NCBI GenBank assembly: GCA_015146655.1
Contig: VKHL01000065.1
Coordinates: forward strand, 62,001-126,000
Source of the DNA: Ochromonas danica
Lineage: Eukaryota > Sar > Chrysophyceae > Chromulinales > Chromulinaceae
Length of the DNA stretch: 64,000 nt
Direction: 5' to 3'
The position numbers were made by a program, and so were the translations under genes. Shown in pieces: positions 40,122 through 50,609 of this stretch (position 1 is its first letter; the number at the start of each line of letters is the position of its first letter). The notes under the pieces were generated by a model. It saw only the letters and a list, made by a program, of their open reading frames with translations. It made no database searches and was not told the origin of the DNA.

Positions 40122-41383
40122 CACCTCCAGCAAATAGGAAAATATGAGATGAATATAATATAATCAATAATTTAATAAGAATGAGGTACAGTAGATAGGA
40201 TCAATGAATGTTCTCAGCACAGCTTGTATCTCTTGTATCTATGAGATGAGACAATTTTGGCGGGTGGTTTTTCACCGCCAAACCCCATGATCAGAAACAG
40301 TACTGTACTTCGGGTACAGGATGATGACTGGGATTCATTGCGCTCAAAGATTCTGAAAGAAATGAAAGCAAAAGAATCTCACTATTGCTGATTGTTGTTG
40401 TTTCTTGTGGTCTGAATCCCAATAGCTGTATATTTTAAACAGCTTTGTTGTAAGACTACTAAACGGCTGCATCCTTCCAAGAAAAGAAACTCCCCTGGTC
40501 ACGAATTAAGAGACACTGCAGCTACATCTCTTGATAACGATTCCGCCTGGTCAATCCAAATTCAACAGACCTTGTTGTTTATGCATACAAAGAAATGTAC
40601 TCTTTCTGACAGTGACATTGAAAAAATGCTGACGGCGGATGCTAGAATATCGAGGCGGATGCTAGGCTCTCTCTTACGAATTAATTTACATCTCATTGCT
40701 CTTACTTGATCAAGTTACTTGGTAACTTCACCGCCAAACAAGTCACACGCAGCAGGTGTTGCCATCCACGTATGGGCCTACTAAGAGCACGGGGAACTTA
40801 ACGTAAAGTCGAATCTCCATTGCACACCGCAAACTCACTGTGGTCATCCCCATGGCATGTACAGTATCTCCCAGAGAAGGAAGTGGGGACGACGGAGGCT
40901 AGTCGCGGGTCAACCTTCGTGTCAGCCTCCCAGCATTCCGCAGTTAATATCCTAATGATACTTTGCGAGCAGAAAGTGACAAGCGATGTGCAGGTTCAGA
41001 GTCTCTCATTACACGATTTCCATCCAAATTGGTCGAGTCGCTGGGACCACAGCGTGTTCTCATCAACTTGCACTGGACGGTTTTGCAAGATCTGCGCCGA
41101 GGAGAGCTCGTAACTCTGTCCGAATCACCGGCGTCTACTTACGGCCTTCAGTCCTCTGACATTGATAAAGGAACGGTCTAAACGTTATGGTCGAATTGTT
41201 CGCCCACCAACTAACAAGAAACCACTTTTGTCTGATAAACCCCCACAATAAACAGTTTCCACGCATCGTAAGAATGCGCTCAGTTCCATTTCGAACAACG
41301 ACAGGTTCTTCTCATTTCTCTTTGTAGTTCTTGCTTTATTACTCGATTTTATGACTTGTCAATAGCTACTTGTCTGATAAATC
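40122..41383. other. Intergenic region with a dispersed repeat copy
   Basis: About 1.26 kb between the divergent ankyrin and BRCT genes. It contains repeat copy B (40700-40908) and, near 40271, a further short match (CACCGCCAAAC). Short frames at 40963-41181 have no recognised homology and are not called. Confidence 0.45.
40700..40908 (+). repeat. Dispersed repeat, copy B
   Basis: This is the partner of the copy at 35321-35532, same orientation, about 5.4 kb away. Order and spacing of shared blocks are kept with small indels (GGCCTACTAAG, TAAAGTCGAAT, CCATTGCAC, CTCCCAGAGAAGG, GAGGCTAGT). The two copies bracket the ankyrin gene. Confidence 0.85.
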
Positions 41384-43529
41384 ATGGTTCGATCTGTGAA
41401 AGTTAATCGCGGTGATATCCTCTCCAGATGTCTTCGAGGGGTACGATGCGTCATCGATAACGACGAGGACCTCTCCAGGTGAGTCAGCCACTAGGCGACC
41501 CTCGCATAGCTTAACATAACATAGCGTAGACAGAGAGACCTCGGGTTGACCCATCTTCTCCTGTATGTGTAGGAAGAAGTGGTGCACCTCTGCGGTAGAG
41601 CAGCTAGGAGGGGAAGTGACTGATCATATCAGCGAGCAAGTTACCACACACTACCTCATCTCTTCAGAGTGTTCTCTTCGCAGTGACCGCGCGATGAGAC
41701 GAGTTCTGGCTGCCCAATTGCTGGGCATTCCCGTGCTCTCCCTCACCTGGCTGGACCACTGCTACCAGCAGAGGAAGAAGGTAGAGGAGCAGAGCTTCCG
41801 CGTGTTTGCAGGGCTCTTTGAGGAGGTGCTTCAGTCTGAAGCCTGGCAACACTGTCTCGCCCGTCTATCGCAGTCGTCCCTTCCCCAGCAAAAGCGAGCA
41901 GCAGCTGGTGAGGGAGGAAATGCTATCCCCATCCCTCGCTTCAAAGAGTTTGTGCTTCCCGCGTTGAAAGTGTCGAATGTTCGGCGGTCTGAACGGATTC
42001 TCGAGCGGTACGATGACAACTTCTCTCCCTCCCTAGCTACACCCACTGCTGCTGGCAGGGGTAGGAAGGGGTACTTGTCGGATGTCTCGGAGGAAGGTCT
42101 GCTAGCGGTGCCTTTGAAAGATCCTTTGCCAATAGTTTTCGACGACGATGAGGAGGAGGATGATGATGATGATGATGATGATGAAGACACATGCTACCGT
42201 CTTGTTCGCCAAGTGACAGCAGAGGAAGATGGTGAAGAGGAAGAGGAAGAGGTGGTGGAGCTCTCAGCTCGTCGTATCTCAAGTTCCTCCACTGTTACTA
42301 CGGCGTCCTCATCCGTCATAGGTATCCAGGAGAAGCTGGAGGAAGATAGTAAGGTGGAACAGGTTGCTCTCTCATGTCTGACAGTTGCAGAGTATCAAAT
42401 GGTCTCAGAGCTAGCCTTCTCTCTCGCACAGCGCCTAAACAGCAAACAGAGACTGACACGCAAGGAAACACATTTCCTCTCTACTGTATGTGCATTGTGT
42501 AAGGAAGATAGTGAAGAAGGAAAGGCCCTGCCCTCGACAACTTCCTTCAGCCACCTCATCGTCTCTTCCTCCAGTGACACTGAGACTGCTACAAGGTTAG
42601 TCAGTGTCCTTCTCTGAGGGTGCATGTTTGTTGATTTTCTTCACTCTGTCTCTCTAGTCCGTCGATTCGCACACTCTTTGCGATCGTAAAGGGGTTACCA
42701 ATCGTCACCCTCGACTTCTTTCGCGCTTCTGTGACAGCGGGTAAGTCAGTGCTACTACCTACCCCCTTCCCCCCCCCCCACCGCCACACACACACATTAT
42801 CACTATTTCCTTCATATAAAACTAACATGGAATGATTGAGCAGGTTATTGGGTGGAGGCGAAGTTCTTCCGCCATCCACAATTCTCTTCACATGTTTGGG
42901 GAAAGAGCACTGCCATTCTGAGAGGGAAAACGATTAGTTTGCTTCAATCCACATCGACGAGTGTCATTCCAGCAGAACGAGACCTCGTGCATCTTCTGTC
43001 CTTAGCAGGCGCCACAGTTCTCCTGCGCGAAGTCAACCAGGCTGATATCGACTACTTCTTGGTAGGAAATAGAGACGATTTCACGGCATGGGTAGCGAGT
43101 TGCTATCATGGAAAGAAGCCGTTGACAGAGGAAGTGCAAGCGGTGATGACCAAATGCAAACCAAAGAGTACATTGGGAGGTGGGGTTAGTCTTGTGACCT
43201 ATCATTACTTCGCTCATCTAATCATGGAAGGTGAGATGCGCGAGCCTCTCATTATCGCACGTGATGAAGAGGAAGTAATAACAGCGCGAAACATGCGCAT
43301 CCTTGAGAGAGCCGTTGTCGACGAACTGAGACGTGCTGTGCAACCAAATAGAAAACGCAGTCATTCGGGAAAATCCGCAGATAGAAGAGACGCCGTCCAG
43401 GAAGAAGAAGAACAAGAAGAAGAAGAGGAAGAGGAATTGGTGGGGGAGGCATGTAGAGAGAAGAGGAGATTGAGGGCAAGGGTGATTCCTGCGCCCATTC
43501 GCGTACTACCACATCGTCGTCGACAGTAA
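41384..43529 (+). CDS. BRCT-domain protein (DNA-damage-response type; four exons)
   Basis: Exons 41384-41478, 41573-42595, 42658-42740 and 42844-43529 give 628 residues with consistent phases (2, 2, 1). The N-terminal BRCT spans exons 1-2: GDILSRCLRGVRCVIDND, AVEQLGGEVTDHISEQVTTH (strand/helix with the G-G-x-V turn), and IPVLSLTWLDHCYQQRKKVE with the conserved W of BRCT helix 3. A second BRCT starts in exon 2 (CALCKEDSEEG) and continues in exons 3-4 (IVKGLPIVTLDFFRASVTAG, then YWVE). A third follows (TISLLQSTSTSVIPAERDLV, then LAGATVLLREVNQADIDYFL). The middle has a run of aspartates (42158-42186), and the end is acidic then basic. Paired C-terminal BRCTs suggest phosphopeptide binding as in MDC1/PTIP/microcephalin, by analogy only. 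Confidence 0.82.
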
Positions 43530-43768
43530 TGAGCTCTCTGCCTCTCCTTACGATGCATGTCTAGCTAGGTAGTTTTCAATGTGGTTAGTAGTAGTCGTAG
43601 TCGTAGTCGCCATCGTCTGTGTGGTGATGATTTATGATGACGATGATGATGACTGCTGCTTGTTATTGTTATCTTTTCCAGCAAATTAAAGCTATACCGT
43701 CCTGTCTATATTGTTTACTATCTATCTATCGCTATTATCCTTTGTTGCTAAAGCGGTGATGTGATGGT

Positions 43769-45091
43769 CTAGCTGTGGTTGAGGTCGAGAGATCTCTTGC
43801 GAGAAGTGGTCGACAGCGTCGCTCTGCCAGCCTCGTCCTCTTCAACATGACGGAGCACTTCTCTAGGGATAAACTTCTCAGTCGTCCTGTGTGCTGTAAC
43901 AAAGTAGGCAAGATAGCCACCGACATTGACTGGATAGACCTGTACACTATGGAAATAGATGGAATCCAGACAACTGCGCAGCTGTTGAGGAGCGACTGTT
44001 AGAAGCACACAACGGCCTTGTCCAAGAGACAGAATACGAGCCATCTCTGCAACGACTTGACCTGGTCGAGGACGTTGATAGCTCGGGAGACGGCTGGTCT
44101 GTTGCTTGGAGAAGGGCATGGCAAGTAGCGCGACATCCACAACTCCATCAATCACTGGCAGACGCTTACAACTCCACAGCAACCCTTCTGCCACCGCACA
44201 ACTCTTTAGTCTCTGTCTACTTTCTACAAGGCCGGCCGTGACGACAGGGTCTGCATCACCACCGAATGCTATGGCTTGCATCGCAAAGGCTGCCTCTGTC
44301 ATACCCGACGCTGCACTCCCACAAAGACCGTCTAAGACGATCTCATGTGCCTTCGCCTTTCCAAGCAGCAGCATTAAATATGCCGTAGAGGGACGTATGC
44401 TAGGAGCTATGGTAGCCGTTGTGGAGGATGAAGAGGCTGTTGGATATGGAGGCCTCGCCTCGCTAGGCAGACGAGATTTGAGCATCTGCTTGCAGCCCAC
44501 GGGCAGCAGCATGCCAATGAGAAGAGAGGTCTGCGAGGCAAGGCAAAGCACTTCTAGATCCATCTCCTTCAAGCTGACCTTCCATTGAGTCTGCAGCACG
44601 ACGAGGTCTCCCATGGCTCGAGAGAGGGCCAGCGACTGATAGCGTTGGTCACCATCACGAACTGACCGCACACAGAAGGTGGGAGGGTCAGCAGGAGGGT
44701 TAGTCTGACTATCCTTCTGGTTAGCTAATACAAGGTCTCTCCACTGGCGATAGGCTTCTTGAAGTCTTCCTGTAGGTACGACCTTCTGCTCTACCTCTGC
44801 CACTACCTCGTCCAGCACCATCGACACCTCTGTGAGGTCAGCGACATGGACTAACCAGCACTGTACAGATCGGATATCTTGGAGAAGTCTCGGTGGGAGA
44901 GTGGTGAAGTGCAAAAGGATCTTCCCACAGCACGCCTCGCCTGGCACGACCGCCTGAGGCTGAGACAAGACTTGCACCTCCTGCAGCACCACCTCCTCCT
45001 CCTCCTCTCCATAAACAGCGACCTGCCTTCGGATATCCTCCACTACCAGATCTTCCAATCCAGCCAAACACAAGGCGATTAAACTATACAT
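43769..45091 (-). CDS. THUMP-domain RNA guanosine N2-methyltransferase-like protein (THUMPD2/3, Trm14 family)
   Basis: This is a 440-residue single-exon protein. The THUMP domain (about 75-180) holds PTFCVRSVRDGDQRYQSLAL at 137-156, matching the F-x-V-R-x-x-R-x-G core of THUMPD proteins, then WKVSLKEMDLEV. The Rossmann methyltransferase half has RPSTAYLMLLLGKA (cf. family P-T-I-A-Y-x-M), SAM motif I VLDGLCGSAASGMTEAA at 252-267 (cf. L-D-x-M-C-G-S-G-T-I-x-x-E) and GGDADP at 278-283. Motif IV, usually D-L-P-F-G-K, reads LLAMPFSK at 322-329, so its aspartate is replaced by alanine. The family makes m2G in tRNA or U6 snRNA with S-adenosylmethionine and TRMT112. Whether this copy is active is uncertain. 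It is divergent from the SPRY gene. Confidence 0.85.
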   Translation of the reverse strand: MYSLIALCLAGLEDLVVEDIRRQVAVYGEEEEEVVLQEVQVLSQPQAVVPGEACCGKILLHFTTLPPRLLQDIRSVQCWLVHVADLTEVSMVLDEVVAEVEQKVVPTGRLQEAYRQWRDLVLANQKDSQTNPPADPPTFCVRSVRDGDQRYQSLALSRAMGDLVVLQTQWKVSLKEMDLEVLCLASQTSLLIGMLLPVGCKQMLKSRLPSEARPPYPTASSSSTTATIAPSIRPSTAYLMLLLGKAKAHEIVLDGLCGSAASGMTEAAFAMQAIAFGGDADPVVTAGLVESRQRLKSCAVAEGLLWSCKRLPVIDGVVDVALLAMPFSKQQTSRLPSYQRPRPGQVVAEMARILSLGQGRCVLLTVAPQQLRSCLDSIYFHSVQVYPVNVGGYLAYFVTAHRTTEKFIPREVLRHVEEDEAGRATLSTTSRKRSLDLNHS

Positions 45092-45294
45092 CTTCTTCCA
45101 CCCACAGACAGAATGGAGAGAGAGTGAGACAGCAGCAGCCAGAGGCCAGATCTGGATAGACTAGGAATCTGGCTCTTGCGTGGTGGCAATAATAGCAGGC
45201 AGGAACCTCATCTGGCAGGGCGACAGTCTAAAGTGCAAAGCCTTTACCAGAGGGTGGAAAGGAGAGATAGTTGAATCTATTTGACAGTGATTCC

Positions 45295-45894
45295 ATGGGT
45301 TGTCACTGTTGTAAAGCTACTAAAGAGGATGGAGAATGTGAAATTGAGCTTTCTAATGTGACTAACTCTAATCTTATTTGTAAGATCGGATTGAAGGGTG
45401 AGAGGGTCAAGACAGTAGTGCGTGAGGATAACACCATTGATGTCAGTGGCAGTGGTATCTGTCTGGGTTCGTGTTCACTAGACGGTGATGTGGGGAGGTG
45501 GGAGGTAGTGGTGAGCAAAGGGGTGCAAGAGGTGGCGGTGGGTCTACTACGTGCTAGGAAGAATCAATTACCTGACCTGTCCAAGTCCTTGTCTGACTAC
45601 AAAGACCATGAGACATCTCAGGCATGGCTACTAGACCCTTCCTTCCTCAAGGAGGGAGATGTAGTGGGTGTCTACTATGACCAGACAGACATGCCCATGG
45701 TAACCTTCACAATCAATCACGAGATTGTCGCCGCGGCTACGATCCATCGCATTCGACCATCGAATGATATCTACCCTGCTGTGAGTGTGTCAGGTCAAGG
45801 ACAGGTGAAGGTCATCTTCGATGAGTCAGCCTTCCGCTACCCTTCCCTCTCACCGAAGTTTCGTATGGTCCTCTCCTCTACCTCTCTCCTCTGA
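45295..45894 (+). CDS. SPRY-domain protein with dual lipidation motif
   Basis: The ATG at 45295 gives 199 residues starting MGCHCCKATKEDG. Gly-2 followed by Cys-3, Cys-5 and Cys-6 is a classic myristoylation plus palmitoylation signal, so the protein should sit on the cytosolic face of a membrane, possibly flagellar. About residues 25-185 have SPRY/B30.2 features: CKIGLKGERVKTVVREDN, RWEVVVSKGVQEVAVGLLRA (the W-E-V core strand), FLKEGDVVGVYYDQTD (G-D-x-V-G-x-x-x-D), MVTFTINHEIVAAA (F-x-x-N-G-like strand) and DIYPAVSVSGQGQVKVIF (the Y-P-A-V-S strand). The length suits a lone SPRY domain. It probably binds another protein; the partner is unknown. Confidence 0.82.
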   Translation: MGCHCCKATKEDGECEIELSNVTNSNLICKIGLKGERVKTVVREDNTIDVSGSGICLGSCSLDGDVGRWEVVVSKGVQEVAVGLLRARKNQLPDLSKSLSDYKDHETSQAWLLDPSFLKEGDVVGVYYDQTDMPMVTFTINHEIVAAATIHRIRPSNDIYPAVSVSGQGQVKVIFDESAFRYPSLSPKFRMVLSSTSLL

Positions 45895-46440
45895 TGATGG
45901 CTAGATGACTAGTCTAGTCTAGATGATATTGACACCTTCTCAATACTGTTTCTTGGTCATTATCATTGATCTCAGTGAGTGACCTTGTATATAGAAAGAT
46001 TTGTGTATATTGCTGTCAATGCTATAAGTTCATCAACTTGTAAGAAGAGATAGACATAATCCACTGACTGACTACCACTTTCACTTCTCGAATACATTGT
46101 ATACTACAAGACATTCTCCAGGACCAAAGTCAAGTTCTCCCATGGTATTAATTTCTTGAAGATTAATAGGGGGTAGGGGTGGATAGATTATAAACAGAGA
46201 GAGAGAGAGAGAGAGAGACGGTAGACTACAAAACCAACCAAACTTTCAGCTGTTAGTTCTAACTAGATATAGGCTATAAACTATAGACCAATGTGCGATT
46301 GTTGTTATTGCGTGGGGTTAGTATGACTGGGTGTGTGTGGCGCGTGGCGGAGGCTGTCTCTCTGTCTTCCCTCCTCACCTTCCCCAAACAACAACACCAA
46401 CAGGGAGTTGACGTGACTTGACTTGACCAGAACTGAGAAG
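45895..46440. other. Intergenic region 5' of SerRS
   Basis: About 545 bp with no gene. It contains a (GA)12 microsatellite at 46195-46218. The last 100 bp, with AACAACACCAACAGG, leads into the SerRS start and probably carries its promoter and 5' UTR. Confidence 0.5.
46195..46218. repeat. (GA)n microsatellite
   Basis: Twelve uninterrupted AG units upstream of SerRS. GAGA tracts often mark promoters, but no function can be claimed here. Confidence 0.95.
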
Positions 46441-48431
46441 ATGCCCTTGGATATCACCTTATTTCGTAAAGATGGGGGCAACCCTGACCTTATTCGTGAA
46501 TCTCAACGTCGTCGCTACAAGCCAGTCGAAGCAGTGGATGAGATTATTGCCAAGGATGATGAGTGGCGCCTACTGACTGGCTCCATCGACAAGCTCCGCA
46601 AGCAACGCAACATTATCCAGAAGGATATTGCTAACATCAAGAAGGCTGTGGCCATCGCTGCTAAAGAAGGCAAAAGTGCGGAGGAACAAGCACAGCTTGA
46701 CCAACAATCCGTCGAACTTGTCAAGCAGAAGGATGCCTTGGATATTGAGATCGAGCAGAGTGAGCTCAAGCAGAAAGACTTGAAAGTGGAGGTGGACAAG
46801 ATGCTGACCAAGATCGGAAACATCGTTGCGGACAACGTGCCCGTCAGTCTGGACGAGGCAGAGAATCGTGTGGAACGCCGTTGGGGTACTCCTCGTGATC
46901 CTAAGGGACTGTTAAATCATCATGATGTGCTCTGGCGTATTGGTGGTTATGAACCTGACCGTGGAGCTGCGGTGGCAGGTCATCGTGGATATTTCCTCCG
47001 TGATGTTGGTGAGACCTTTTGATTGATTTGTTTTGTATCTGTCACTGTTTGATTCTTACCTATGCTTATTGGATACTATCAGGTGTGATGTTGAACCAAG
47101 CATTCATTAACTACGGTATTGCCTTCCTCCGTAAGAGAGGCTACGTGGTCCTGCAGCCTCCTTTCATGATGAAGAAGGAGGTGATGGCTGGTGTGGCACA
47201 GCTCGAGCAGTTTGACGAGGAGCTCTACAAGGTCACTGGTGACGGAGAAGACAAGTACCTCATTGCCACCTCTGAGCAGCCTATCTGCGCTCTGCACATG
47301 TCTGAATGGCTGGAGGAGAAGCAGCTGCCCATGTTCTACGCTGGCACCTCCACCTGCTTCCGTAAGGAGGCTGGCTCCCACGGCAAAGATACCTGGGGTA
47401 TCTTCCGTGTGCATCAGTTCGAGAAGGTTGAGCAGTTTGCTATTGTGGAAGGTGACTTGGAGAAGTCTAACGCAGTGCAGGAGGAGATGATCCGCACTGC
47501 CGAAGAGTTCTACCAGTCGCTGGGCTTCCCTTACCAGGTCATCAACATCGTCTCGGGGGCACTGAACAATGCTGCTATCCGCAAGTATGATCTGGAAGCA
47601 TGGTTCCCTGGTTACAATAACTACCGTGAGCTTGTCTCTTGCTCCAACTGCACGGACTATCAGTCTCGTGCCATGGAGATTCGCTGCGGTATCAAGAAGA
47701 TGGGAGATCGTGAGAAGAAGTATGTCCACATGCTCAATGCCACTCTCTGCGCTACTGGTAGAGCGATTTGCTGTCTCTTGGAGAACTACCAGGAGGCTGA
47801 TGGTGTGCGTGTGCCTGAAGTGCTCGTGCCTTTCATGGGGGGCCTGACCTTCTTGCCTTTTGTGAGAGATGCTAAGGGTACCACTGCTGACTCTGCCTCC
47901 AAGAAGGAAGACAAGAAAGAGGAGAAGAAGAAGGAAGACAAGAAGGAGAAGAAAGAGGAGAAGAAGAAGGACGAGAAGAAGCCTGTTCCTGCCCCTGCTC
48001 CTGTAGCTGCTGCACCTGTGGTCCCTCCTGCTGCTCCTGTTGAGGCCCCTGCTGCTGCTGCTGCCGCCGCCGCTCCTCGCAGTGCTCCTACTTATACTAC
48101 TCCTGCGCCAGCTGACTCTACCCAGCGCCTTCTCTATCCTCTGCATCACACTTCCCACATGACCGCCTACACCGTGCCCTCTGCCGAACAAGTTGTCACT
48201 CTCTCTGCTGCCGGTGAGATCTCCCAGGTGCACTTTGAAGCTCTCAGTGACAGATTGAAGTTCTACAGCTATGTGAGTGGCGATGTTGCCGCGGAGCTGG
48301 ATAACCGGGTCTTCGTCTTCCTCCAAGCTGCCGAGCCCGAAACTCGCGCGCAGGCTGAAGCCCATCCCAGCATCGCTCGCTATCTGCGACACATGGCTGT
48401 CTTCTCCAAGTCTCCTGCTTATCCCTTCTAA
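46441..48431 (+). CDS. SARS1: Cytosolic seryl-tRNA synthetase with an extra GST-C-like C-terminal domain (two exons)
   Basis: Exons 46441-47008 and 47083-48431 (phase 1) give 638 residues; eukaryotic SerRS is usually about 450-515. It charges tRNA-Ser with serine. Residues 1-115 form the tRNA-binding coiled-coil arm ([33 protein letters not shown]). The class II core follows: motif 1 around [20 protein letters not shown], motif 2 [20 protein letters not shown], motif 3 [20 protein letters not shown]. After about residue 460 there is a Lys/Glu-rich then Ala/Pro-rich linker (47890-48110). A final block (about 545-638) contains [20 protein letters not shown] and [15 protein letters not shown]. 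That spacing resembles the GST-C-like domains of EF1B, GluRS, MetRS and AIMP proteins. The catalytic call is firm; the tail assignment is by pattern only. Confidence 0.93.
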
Positions 48432-48624
48432 TAGAATAAGATGAGAGGGGTAGCTTTCTTCTTTCTAAACTATATTAAGTTATGTCCATCCCAGTCACTC
48501 CTCCGTCGTCGTGTTAATGGATTTTAGAGCGGTGGGTGAGAAACGCGATTGTTCAGGAAAACGTGTTTCTACCTTCTCGTGTCAGAGTGGATTTGCTGCC
48601 GCATCATCATCAGAAGAAAGTGAG

Positions 48625-49731
48625 ATGATGTGGAAGAAGGAGCTACTCCTCCTTCTGCTCTTCGTTGCCATGGCAGCGAATGGGTTTCAACTTGTAAAGA
48701 AATGGCATGTCAACTACCCTTCTTCTCCTTCTCTTGCAACATCTCCTTCAGTGGCTTGTAGCAAATGGAGGCATGGGGCGACACGGGCGATTCCCATGGC
48801 CATCGAGACAGTGACCTCTCTGGACCCTTCACTTCTCCTCGCTACAGTGTTGAAGCCTGCAGGTCATCAGGATTGTTCCATCGCCTTCGACTGGTCCAAG
48901 TACGCTCTCTCAGGAGCATTTGCTGGAGGCTGTCGCGCTCTGAGCCGTGCGCTGACCTATCCCTTCGACACGATCAAGACCCTCGAGCAGTCTGACGCGT
49001 CTTTAAGGCCCAAGAAGGTCAAGTACTTCCGTGGCCTTGTGCTCTCCGTAGTCTCCGCCATCCCTGCCAACGCCTTCTTCTTCGTGACCTATTACTACCT
49101 CGACCAGCTGGCCCACTGCCTCGCTGCCTTGCAGATACTCACGGCATCACTCAGTGAGTTGGGTGAGAAGATGGTCATCTCCTTGATTGCTACACTGCCT
49201 CAGAATGCGATGAAGATCCCTGCTGAGGTGATCAAACAACGCGCACAGATCCAACCAGAAATACCCCTTTGGCATTTGATAGAGGAGACCATCGAGAAAG
49301 AGGGATGGCAAGGCTTCTATGTTGGATCAGGTGCTCAGCTACTGCGAGAGCTTCCCTATAATGCCTTTCAAATGGTCTTGTTCGATGTTTTCCGAGGCTT
49401 GCCAGTAGTGACCGCCTCATTCGCGTCTTGGGATTCCACAGTCGAGGCGGCACTGTTGGGACTAGTCGCTGCCTCTCTCGCGGCTGTGCTTACCCAGCCA
49501 GCGGATGTGGTGAAGACGAAATTGATGACTGCACCTGTGGAAAGTCATCATCACACTTCGTCGTCGAGCTGGATGATGAATCAACCCTTCCTGCGAGCTT
49601 GCTGGGAGGTTTATCGTTCCTCAGGACTTGGTGGCTTCTTTGCTGGCTTGCTACCACGACTGGCCATTGTTAGCTTTGGTGGCATGGTCTATTTCTATGC
49701 TGCACAGATTGTAGAAGATAGTTTTGCTTAG
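48625..49731 (+). CDS. Mitochondrial-carrier-family protein, SAM-carrier-like, probably plastid-directed
   Basis: The ATG at 48625 is preferred over an in-frame ATG at 48517 because it starts a signal-peptide-like sequence (MMWKKELLLLLLFVAMAANG) followed by FQLVKKWHVN. A cleavage leaving Phe at +1 is the hallmark of bipartite plastid presequences in ochrophytes and diatoms (ASAFAP-type). The 368-residue product has the three carrier repeats with P-x-D/E-x-x-K/R: YPFDTIKT, IPAEVIKQR and QPADVVKTK. Glycine-rich helix turns (SGAFAGGCRALSRALTYPFD; GFYVGSGAQLLRELPYNAFQ; GFFAGLLPRLAIVSFGGMVY) also fit. The closest pattern is the S-adenosylmethionine carrier group, which in plants also serves plastid envelopes. 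Family identity is firm; substrate and location are inferred. Confidence 0.85.
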   Translation: MMWKKELLLLLLFVAMAANGFQLVKKWHVNYPSSPSLATSPSVACSKWRHGATRAIPMAIETVTSLDPSLLLATVLKPAGHQDCSIAFDWSKYALSGAFAGGCRALSRALTYPFDTIKTLEQSDASLRPKKVKYFRGLVLSVVSAIPANAFFFVTYYYLDQLAHCLAALQILTASLSELGEKMVISLIATLPQNAMKIPAEVIKQRAQIQPEIPLWHLIEETIEKEGWQGFYVGSGAQLLRELPYNAFQMVLFDVFRGLPVVTASFASWDSTVEAALLGLVAASLAAVLTQPADVVKTKLMTAPVESHHHTSSSSWMMNQPFLRACWEVYRSSGLGGFFAGLLPRLAIVSFGGMVYFYAAQIVEDSFA

Positions 49732-50597
49732 AAGTAGACTAGATAGAGCATGAGTGAACCCCGCAGAAGACTCACTGGGGAGTGGGTCGCGGTCTCGCCC
49801 AAATAGTGTGGCGGCACTGCAGTCCGATGAAGTAACTCATCGAATCAAATCAGATCTTTCTCTTTATATTGGGAGGAAGCAGTTATTGACGCAGTTGTAT
49901 TCTATTTAGTATATTTACTCACACATCTTCCAGTGTCATACCAAGCAAGCAACTAGTCTAAAACTCCCAGGGACTGACTGGCGGGCACATCGCTGAGGGA
50001 AGCCAAGACAGATAGACAGACACTCTGTATATATCCCAACCAAAAGAGAAGTCATGCTGGGAGTTATCTCGCAGAGGCTGAGACTGGCTACCCTTCACTC
50101 TTCTGATTCATGTTCGCTGATGGTAAACGCTGGCTCAGATACAGCAACGCCTAGATTTGCATTCTGCATGCCAAGGAGGGTGGCAGTCTAGCGGGAAGTA
50201 GTTCATGACGTGTGCAGAGTCCAGCACTTCTCTGCGAAGAGTTGAATTGCTTGGCAGCCTTCCGTCTAACTACTTCATGACAGACATCAACAATTATTCC
50301 AAACAGGGAGCCATCATCATCGGATGACACTCCCACGACAGTCTTCAGAAGATCACACTAGACTACTGTCTCCTGCATCGATCTGATCACGTCAGCCAGT
50401 GATCCAAAGCTCTTCAATCTCCACCCACTCACTCACTCTCTCTCTCTAAGCCGCTGCTCATCATCAACCAACAACCTCTTTGCTTCTCCTCTGGCCGCAT
50501 TGGGCAAGCAGGAAGTAAAAGACAACAAAACCAGAGGTGGTGCCAGGCAGAACAGCGAGAACAGCCGTCTGTCTGCGTGGCAACAACAGCAACTAGC

Positions 50598-50609
50598 GAC
50601 TTATAAGTC
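50598..50609. promoter_or_regulatory. Palindrome GACTTATAAGTC, copy 1 (candidate regulatory site)
   Basis: A perfect 12-bp palindrome about 380 bp upstream of the GH81 start codon. It is followed about 20 bp later by CAGTGGTTGAAG, as in copy 2. Repetition of palindrome plus downstream box suggests a dimeric factor site; the TATAA core could also be a TATA box. Confidence 0.4.

Noticed and set aside
40963-41181. Short frame (LVESLGPQRVLINLHW...) as a gene
   Set aside because: No homology, no splice partners, and it lies next to a diverged repeat; chance is likely.
47079-48392. 437-codon open frame antisense to SerRS exon 2
   Set aside because: It mirrors a firmly identified synthetase exon, its protein has no recognisable domain, and C-ending codon bias on the sense strand explains the open antisense frame.
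1281-48580. GAAAC-GTTTC-type symmetrical sequences near 1287, 36159 and 48541 as a shared regulatory box
   Set aside because: Only the copy at 36159 is a true palindrome; the others differ and lie in coding or unrelated positions, so a common function is not supported.
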